Shown here: positions 57,405-64,000 of the stretch, in pieces
How the letters are laid out: every line of letters begins with the position of its first letter
How positions within the stretch are numbered: the stretch's first letter is position 1
Notes under the pieces: model-generated
Database searches by the model: none
Told to the model about the DNA's origin: nothing
The model's input: the letters and a program-made list of their open reading frames with translations, nothing else
Translations under genes and position numbers: made by a program
Source: Molossus alvarezi
Taxonomy: Eukaryota; Chordata; Mammalia; Chiroptera; Molossidae
DNA: 64,000 nucleotides
Direction of reading: 5' to 3'
Assembly (NCBI GenBank): GCA_037176705.1
Contig: CM073893.1
Location: 17,360,074 to 17,424,073, forward strand

Positions 57405-57790
57405 AATGTTGGAATATTTCTCAATAGAAACACTGCAGGCCAGAAGGGAGTGGCATGAAGTATACAAAATAATGAAAAGCAAGGGACTGAATCCAAGGCT
57501 GCTCTATCCAGCAAGGATATCATTCAAAATTGAAGGTAAAATAAAGAACTTCACAGAAAAAAAAAAAAAAAGGCTAAAGGAGTTTACTACAACAAAACCA
57601 GAATTGCAAAAAATGCTAACAGGACTATTGTAAGAAGAAATAGATACAGAGGAACACAGTCATAAAGAATAAAAATGATAACAAATAAGTACCTATCAAT
57701 ACTAACCTACAAGAGACTCACCTCACAACAAAAGATTCACACAGGTTGAATGTGAAGGGATGGGAAAAAAATTTTCATGCAAATGGAAAG
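57405..57790 (+). mobile_element. L1 type B fragment: ORF1 C-terminus joined to endonuclease
   Basis: 57406-57633 reads SIETLQARREWHEVYKIMKS and GLNPRLLYPARISFKIEGKI. After the spacer, the start of ORF2 is deleted so that 'ctatcaatactaacc' runs into 'tacaagagactcacctcaca'. It stops near 57790. Confidence 0.85.
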
Positions 57791-58084
57791 GGGGAGAGGG
57801 GCTGGAGCTAGCCTGGGCTTCTGTGTGCCATAAAAATTGCTGAACCAGGCAGGGATCTGCAGGTCATTGCTCTCTTTCACTCCTCTTTCTGGTTAAATTA
57901 TGATCATGGTTGTTTATGTATGACATCTGCATTGTCCCTCTACTATTGTCTGTTTCCCTGGGCTCTCTTTGACACAAAGTGTCTGGCCAGTAGGGAGCTC
58001 AATGCAAGCCACCATCACCTGCTTGTTGGAGTTGCCTGGTGAGAGGTGGTGGTGTTTGTTTGCCCCCGGGTTGACCATGTAATG
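57791..58084. other. Unassigned 290-base insert between two L1 pieces
   Basis: Reads 'tggagctagcctgggcttct', 'ggttaaattatgatcatggt' and 'aaagtgtctggccagtaggg'. It matches none of the L1 segments elsewhere in the window and has no open frame. It could be another repeat, a transduced piece or residual host DNA. Confidence 0.5.
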
Positions 58085-58914
58085 AAAATAGTATCAGGAG
58101 CTGAGACACATCCCCAGCAGCACTAGCACCAGCTTGTGAGCCCAGTATCTTCCCCCACAGCAACATGGCCTGAGTGGGAGTGGAGCCTCACCTCCAACAG
58201 CAGCTGAGGCTTGGGATTGGACATCCATCCCCAAGCAGCAGCAGCACAGATCAGCAGCTGAGACCCATCCCCAGTGGCATCAGCAGAGGCTGATCAGGAG
58301 TGGTGCCGCAGCCCAAACAGCAACTCGGACAGCCAAGACCTGCCCCTGACAACTGCAGCAGTAGATTTGGAATGGAGCCCCTCCCCCAGCAGCTGCAAAG
58401 TACCAGGAACTGAGCATCCTCAGCCCCCAACAGCAGCAGAGAATTGGGAGCTGAAAGCACAGCAGCAGCAGTAGTAGTGCAAACCGGGAGCTGACTCTTG
58501 GCCCCAGCAGCAACTGATCAGGAGCTGAGCCCCACCATGCAGCAGTGCATCCCAGCAAAACACCAGTGGGACCCACACACCCCAGCAGCATAACCACAGA
58601 AACCACACACCTCAGGAGACACCAGCAGGACCCATGCACCCCAGCAGTGCACCAGCAGGACCCACACACTGCAACAGCACACCAGCAGGACCCATGCACC
58701 TGAGCAGTGTACCAGCTGGAACCACGCATCCAAAGAGCACCTAACCTGATAGACCAATACCAGATGCCAGTAGTCAATCCTCCAGGACCCAAAGCAGGCA
58801 AGAAGCACCATACCCAAACCAATCTTGGGGGCACAGCAGCCTTATTTGATACACACCAGCCTGCCTACACATTCCAACATCCCTCACCAGGCCTAGAACT
58901 ACCAGACTGCTAAA
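58085..58914 (+). promoter_or_regulatory. L1 type B 5'UTR, 5'-truncated, with 30-base minisatellite
   Basis: Starts at 'caggagctgagacacatccc', lacking the GTGAG-rich beginning seen in other copies. 58553-58740 has about six tandem units of roughly 30 bases, beginning ACCAGCAGGACCC at 58621, 58651 and 58681. Antisense frame 58280-58834 is open for 184 codons. Confidence 0.75.
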
Positions 58915-59860
58915 ATGGTGAAACAGATTTTAAAAAGAAACAACACCCATATGAAAGAAAAGGAAGAGTCACCAAAAAAGGAACTACAGGAAATGGAAGA
59001 AAGCAATTTGTCGGATAGAGAATTCAAAGAAATGATTTTAAGGGTGCTCAAACAATTGACTGAGAATTACAAGCAACCTAATAAGAATTATGAAGAGCTC
59101 AGTGGGAACTACATCAGCTTTAAAAAAGAGGTAGAAGCTAGAAATAAAAATGAGGAGGAAATAAAGAATAACATAGCTGTTATGAAAAATACCTTAGGAT
59201 TCAACAGTAGATTAGAAGAAGCTGAACCGAATCAGTGAGTTAGAAGACAAGGTAGAAAAAAAACACCCAAATAGAGAAGCAAATGGGAAAAAAATTAAAA
59301 AGCAAGAGGAGAGTTTAAGGGAGCTTTGGGACAATACAAAACGTAACAAAATTTGCATCACAGGGGTACTGAAAAGAGAACAATCAGAGAAAGGAATAGA
59401 GACACTTTTTGAAAAAATAATGACAGAAAACATTGCTAAATTGGTGAAGGAAAAAGTCACACAAGTCCAGGAAACACAGAGGCCCAAGCAAGATGAATCC
59501 AAAAAGTCCCACAGTTAGACACATCATAATTAAAATGGCAAGCATTAAAGACAAAGAAAGAATCTTAAAGGAAGCAAGAGAAAGACAGAAAGTGATCTAC
59601 AAGGGAGCTCTCATTAGACGGTCAGCTGATTTCTCAATAGAAACACTGCAGGCCAGAAGGGAGTGGCATGAAGTATACAAAGTAATGAAAGGCAAGGGTC
59701 TGAATCCAAGACTACTCTATCCAGCAAGGCTATCATTCAAAATTGAAGGTGAAATAAAGAGCTTCACAGACCAAAAAAAAAAAAAAAAAAAAAAAAAGGC
59801 TAAAGGAATTTACCACCACCAAACCAGCACTGCAAGAAATGTTAAAGAACTATTTTAAGA
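58915..59860 (+). pseudogene. L1 ORF1 relic, type B
   Basis: 58915-59238 is open: MKEKEESPKKELQEMEESNL. The coiled coil has heptads TENYKQP, NKNYEEL and SGNYISF. A frameshift follows after SRLEEAEPNQ. 59493-59858 is open for the RRM end and C-terminal domain: KMASIKDKERILKEARERQ and HEVYKVMKGKGLNPRLLY. The A-run at 59773-59798 is expanded and codes ten Lys. Confidence 0.92.
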
Positions 59861-60022
59861 AGAAGAAGAAAGAACAAGGAGGAGGAGGAGGAAGAGGAGG
59901 TGGAGGAGGAGGAGGAGGAGGAGGAGGAGGAGGAGGAGGAGGAGGAGAAGGAGAAGAAGAAGAAGAAGAAGAAGAAGAAGAAGAAGAAGAAGAAGAAGAA
60001 GAAGAAGAAGAAGAAGAAGAAA
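59860..60022. repeat. (GGA)n(GAA)n purine tract, about 160 bases
   Basis: GGA units from about 59877 to 59949 with few interruptions, then about 23 GAA units from 59952 to 60021. Lies between L1 ORF1 and ORF2 and gives poly-Gly/poly-Glu and poly-Ser/Leu frames that are not genes. Nearly pure purine on the plus strand. Confidence 0.96.
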
Positions 60023-60418
60023 TAGAGAAAAAGGAACATAGGCATAAAATAAAAATGGCAACTAATGAGTATCTATCAATAATAACCTTAAATGTAAATG
60101 GCTTAAATGCTCCAATCAAAAGACATAGGGTAGCTGAGTGGATAAGAAAAACAGGAGATATATATATATATATATCCCCCCCCCTAAAAAAGACCCACCT
60201 CACAAGAAAAGACTCACACAGGATAAAATTGGAGGGATGGTAAAAAATTTTTCAAGCAAATAGAAATTTTAAAAACAGCTGGTGTAGCAATACTCATATC
60301 TGATAAAATAGACTTCAAAACAAGGGCCATAATAAGAGACAAAGAATGTGGTCACTACATAATATTAAAGGGATCAATCCAACTAGAGGATATAACCCTG
60401 GTAAACATTTATGCACCA

Positions 60419-60961
60419 CTTTTTATGAAGATGGCGCCAAAGGCCAAGAAGAAGCCCCTGCCCCTCCTAGAGTTGAAGCCAAAGCGAAGTCTTTAAAGGC
60501 AAAGAAAGCAGTGCTGAAAGGCGTCCACAGTCACACACACACACACACACACAAAAGATCTGCACTTCACCCACCTTCTGTTAGCCTAAGATACTGAGTC
60601 TCCAAAAGCAGCAAAAATATTCTTGGAAGAGCACACCCAGGAGAAACAAGCTTGACCACTACGCCATCATCAAATTTCCCCTGACTACCAAGTCAGTCAT
60701 GAAGAAGATAAAAGACAACAATACATTTGTGTTCATTGTGGATGTCAAGGCCAACAAACACCAGATCAAACAGGCTGTGAAGAAGCTCTATGACATTGAT
60801 GTGGCCAAGGTCAACACCCTGATCAGGCCTGATGGCGAAAAGAAAGCCTATGCTCAGCTGGCTCCTGACTATGATGCTTTGGATGTTGCCAACAAAATTG
60901 AGATCATCTAAACTGAGTCCAGCTGGCTAATTCTAAATATAAAAATTTTACACTAAAATAA
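60419..60961 (+). pseudogene. RPL23A: Processed RPL23A (60S ribosomal protein uL23) retropseudogene
   Basis: Intronless copy of the ribosomal protein L23a mRNA. ATGGCGCCAAAGGCC starts at 60429; a frame shift follows within about 15 bases, then [20 protein letters not shown]. The Lys-rich stretch is replaced by a CA repeat at about 60532-60554. The C-terminal 70 residues are open at 60699-60911: [20 protein letters not shown] to [13 protein letters not shown]. The family end is GII. The 3'UTR and a short A-rich tail follow. The flanks 'aaacatttatgcacca' (60403-60418) and 'aaacatatgcacca' (60962-60975) are the target duplication inside L1 ORF2. Not functional as written. Confidence 0.96.
60532..60554. 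repeat. (CA)n microsatellite in the RPL23A pseudogene
   Basis: About eleven CA units where the parent gene has Lys codons after VHSH. It must have grown after retrotransposition. Confidence 0.88.
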
Positions 60962-63900
60962 AAACATATGCACCAAATACAGGTGCAACAAAATATATTT
61001 TAAAACTTCTGGAGAACTTCAAGGGACAGATCAATAGCAATACAACATGGTTGGTGTCTTTAACACCCCACTGACACCACTGGATATATCTTCTAGACAA
61101 AAAATTAACAAGACAAATTAACAAGGACACAGAATCCTTAAATGACTAACTAGAACAGTTGAGCTTAATTGATATTTATAGAATATTTCACCACAAAGCT
61201 GCACAATATACATTCTTCTCAAATGCACACGGAACATTCTTGAAGATCAACCAAATGTTAGGACACAAAGTAAGTCTCCACTAATTCAAGCAGATTGGAA
61301 TCATCTCAAGCACTTTCTCAAATCACAATGGCATGAAACTAGAAATCAATTACAACAGAAACATTCAAACACATGGAGGCTAAATAGCATGTTATTAAAC
61401 AATGATGGGTTACCAAGGAGATTAAGGAAGAAATTAAAAACTTCCTGGAAACCAATGAAAATGAACACACAACAACACAAAATCTATGGGATACAGCAAA
61501 AGCAATCCTGAGAGGGAAGTTCATAGCACTACAGGCCTACCTCAAGAAACAGGAAAAGTTCCTAATTGATATTCTCACCCTACAACTTAAAGAACTACAA
61601 AGTAAACCAAAAGGAAAACCAAGAGTAAGCAGAAGAAACGAAATAGTAAAGGTCAGAGGAGAAAATAAAAAAGACAAAGAAACTGAAAAAAAATTCAAAA
61701 ATCAATGAAACAAAGAGTTGATTCTTTACAAAGATAAACAAGATTGATGGACCCTTAGCCAGACTCACTAGGAAACAAAAGGAGAGGACCCAAATAAACA
61801 AAATCAGAAACAAAAGAGGAGAAGTAACAACTGACATCGCAGAAATACAAAGGATCATTAAAACATACTGTAAACAATTAAATGCAAACAAATTGGACAA
61901 TCTAGGCAAAATGGACAAATTTCTAGAAAAACACAGTCTCCCAAAACTGAACTGGGAAAAGATAGAAAACTTGGACAGACCAATAACAAATAAGGAAATT
62001 GAAGATGTAATTAAGAAACTTCCCACAAACAAAAACCCAGGCCCGGACAGCTTCAAGGGGGAGTTTTACTGAACATTCAAAAAAAAATCTAACACTCATT
62101 CTCCTCAAACTATTCCAAAAAATCCAAGAAGGTGGAAGACTTCCAAACTCATTTTATGAGTCCAGCATGATCCTAATTCCAAAACCAGATAAAGACACTA
62201 CAAAGAAAGAAAACTACAGGCCAGTATTTCTGATAAACACAGATGCCAAAATCCTTAACAAAATATTAGCAAATCAGATCCAGAGATACATAAAAAAATT
62301 ATTCATCATTACCAAATGGGACTTGTCCCAGGGATTCAAGGATGGTACAATATTCACAAATCAATAAATGTGATACACCACATAAACAAAATTAAAACCA
62401 TATGATTATATCAATAGATGCTGAAAAGGCATTCAACAAAATCCAGCACCATTTCTGATAAAAAATACTCAGCAATGTGGAAATAGAGGGATCATATCTC
62501 AACATAATAAAGGCCACAGATGAAAAATTTATCGCCAACATCATACTCAATGGGCAAGAACTAAAAGTATTTCCCTTAAGAACAGAAAAATGGCAGGAAT
62601 GCCCACTTTGGCCACTCTTATTTAACGTAGTACTGGAAGTCTCAGCCACAGCAATTAGATATGAAGAAAAAATAAAAAGGATCCAAATTGGAAAGGAGGA
62701 AGTGAAATTGTCATTATTTTTAGATGATGTTACCATATGTAGAAAACCCTAAAGACTCCATCAAAAATTTACTAGATTTAATAAATGAATTTGGCAAAGT
62801 AGCAGCATATAAAATTAACATCAAGAAATCGAGAGCATTCTTATACACAAACAATGAACTCATAGAAAATGAAAAACCAATCCCATTTACTATCACAGCA
62901 AAAAAATTAAGATACGTAGGAATAAACCTAACCAAAGAAGTAAAGGACCTCGTCACAAACACTACAGGTCATTGAAAAAAGAAATAGAGGAAGATATAGA
63001 AAAGTGGAAGCATAGAATTTGTTCGTGGATTAGAATTAACATCATTAAAATGTCCATACCACACAAAGCAATCTATAGATTTAATGCATTTTCCATCAAA
63101 ATACCAAAGACATTTCACAGAACTAGAATAAATACTCCAAAAGTTTATATGGAACCAAAAAAGACCCCAAATAGCCACAGCAATCTTTAAAAAAATAAAA
63201 TAAAATAACAAAGTAGAGGGATCACAATACCGATATCAGGTTATACTACAAAGCCATTGTAATCAAAACAGCCTGGTACTGGTACAAAAACAGGCATATA
63301 GATCAATGGAACAAAACAGAGAACTCAGAAATTGACCCAAGACAATATGCTCAATTAATTTTTGACAAAGGTGTCAAGAGCATACAGTGGAGTCAAGGCA
63401 GCCTCTTCAATAAATGGTGTTGGGAAAATTGAACAGCTACATGCAAAAAACATAAAACTAGACCACCAACTTACACCACACACAAGAATAAACTCAAATG
63501 GATAAAAGACTTAAATGTGACACATGAACCCATAAAAATCCTAGAAGAAAATGTAGGCAACAAAATTTCAGACATAACACACAGCAGAATTTTCACTGAT
63601 ACAATGCCTAAGGCAAGAGAAACAAAGAAAAAAATTAATACATGGGACTACATAGAACTAAAATGCTTCTGCACAGCCAGAGAACCATTAAAATGGAAAG
63701 GGAACCCATTATATGGGAGAGCATAATTGACAATGATACATCAGATAAAGGGCTAATTTCCAAAATATGTAGAGTACTCCTACAACTCAACAAAAGGAAG
63801 ACAAAGAATCCAAGTATAAAATGGGCGGAGGACCTAAATAGACACCTCTCCAAACAGGACATACAAATGGCCAAGAGACATATAAAAAAATGCTCAACAT

Positions 63901-64000
63901 CACTAATCATCAGAGAGATGCAAATTAAAACAACAATGAGGTATCACCTCACACCTGTCAGAATGGCTGCCATCAACAAATCATCAAACAAGTGCTGGTG

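Larger units (their letters stand above)
58085..64000 (+). mobile_element. Long L1 type B running off the window, carrying an RPL23A pseudogene
   Basis: Partial 5'UTR 58085-58914, ORF1 58915-59860, purine microsatellite spacer to 60022, ORF2 60055-64000 (3' end beyond the window). The processed RPL23A copy sits at about 60419-60961. Frameshifts in both ORFs. About 5.4 kb of L1 sequence is visible. Confidence 0.9.
60055..64000 (+). pseudogene. L1 ORF2 relic, type B, incomplete at the window end
   Basis: ATGGCAACTAATGAGTATC, then SIITLNVNGLNAPIKRHRVA. A (TA)n-C9 replacement at about 60158-60184 breaks the catalytic Glu region. Linker at 61339-61560. Reverse transcriptase 61900-63200, with the FADD box reading FLDD at about 62715. 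C-terminus reads [19 protein letters not shown] at 63540. Stops and frameshifts throughout. Confidence 0.9.

Noticed and set aside
59842..60243. Low-complexity poly-Gly/Glu and poly-Ser/Leu frames of 67-134 codons
   Set aside because: They are translations of the GGA/GAA microsatellite in the L1 spacer on both strands.
60429..60911. Functional RPL23A gene
   Set aside because: Frameshifts, a CA repeat in place of coding sequence, no introns, and flanking target duplication mark a processed pseudogene.

Overview
The window is nuclear DNA from a bat. The strongest marker is fifteen copies of a tRNA-derived SINE of the VES family, which is known from yangochiropteran bats. I could find no intact host protein-coding gene and no clear host exon. 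The window is an L1 (LINE-1) graveyard: by my reading about two thirds of it is L1, the rest being SINEs, two retroviral-type LTRs, ancient L2/MIR fragments and unassigned DNA. Nothing resembles a bacterial operon, CRISPR array, integron or similar system, and most open reading frames are accidental or L1 relics.

Layout: 1-1520 unassigned DNA with a CA microsatellite. 1524-5975 sense L1 pieces carrying two VES copies, a nested 3' L1 fragment and a micro-inversion. 5976-7660 an older antisense L1. 7661-14640 the longest L1-poor block, with L2 and MIR fragments. 14640-17118 an antisense L1 ending in a head-to-head inverted junction. 17129-25480 two sense L1s fused so that ORF2 of the first runs into ORF1 of the second. 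25490-32870 an old L1 interrupted by a 6.1 kb near-complete L1. 32880-37692 antisense L1s with VES insertions. 37706-49300 mostly unassigned DNA with SINEs, two same-orientation LTRs and a GC-richer segment. 49307-54470 an L1 missing its 3' end, abutting an inverted L1 5'UTR piece. 54471-57382 unassigned DNA, VES copies and an antisense L1. 57400-64000 further L1, including a long copy running off the window that carries a processed RPL23A pseudogene.

The younger L1s fall into two lineages. Type A (copies at 17129 and 21708, and probably 1980) has ORF1 C-termini reading HEVIKVMKNK; its one visible 5'UTR has tandem monomer-like blocks and a YY1-type AAGATGGCGGC. Type B (copies at 26571, 49307, 57405 and 58085) has ORF1 reading HEVYKVMK; its coiled coil, where readable, has extra NY-containing heptads, and three of four copies have a purine microsatellite between ORF1 and ORF2. 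All copies carry stops, frameshifts or deletions, so none looks able to retrotranspose. No new biological system is demonstrated. The best leads are long antisense open frames across L1 5'UTRs (308 codons in one copy), recurrent purine-repeat growth at one L1 position, an octamer-bearing LTR family and several unusual L1 junctions. Coordinates of repeat boundaries are read by eye and may be off by 5-30 bases.
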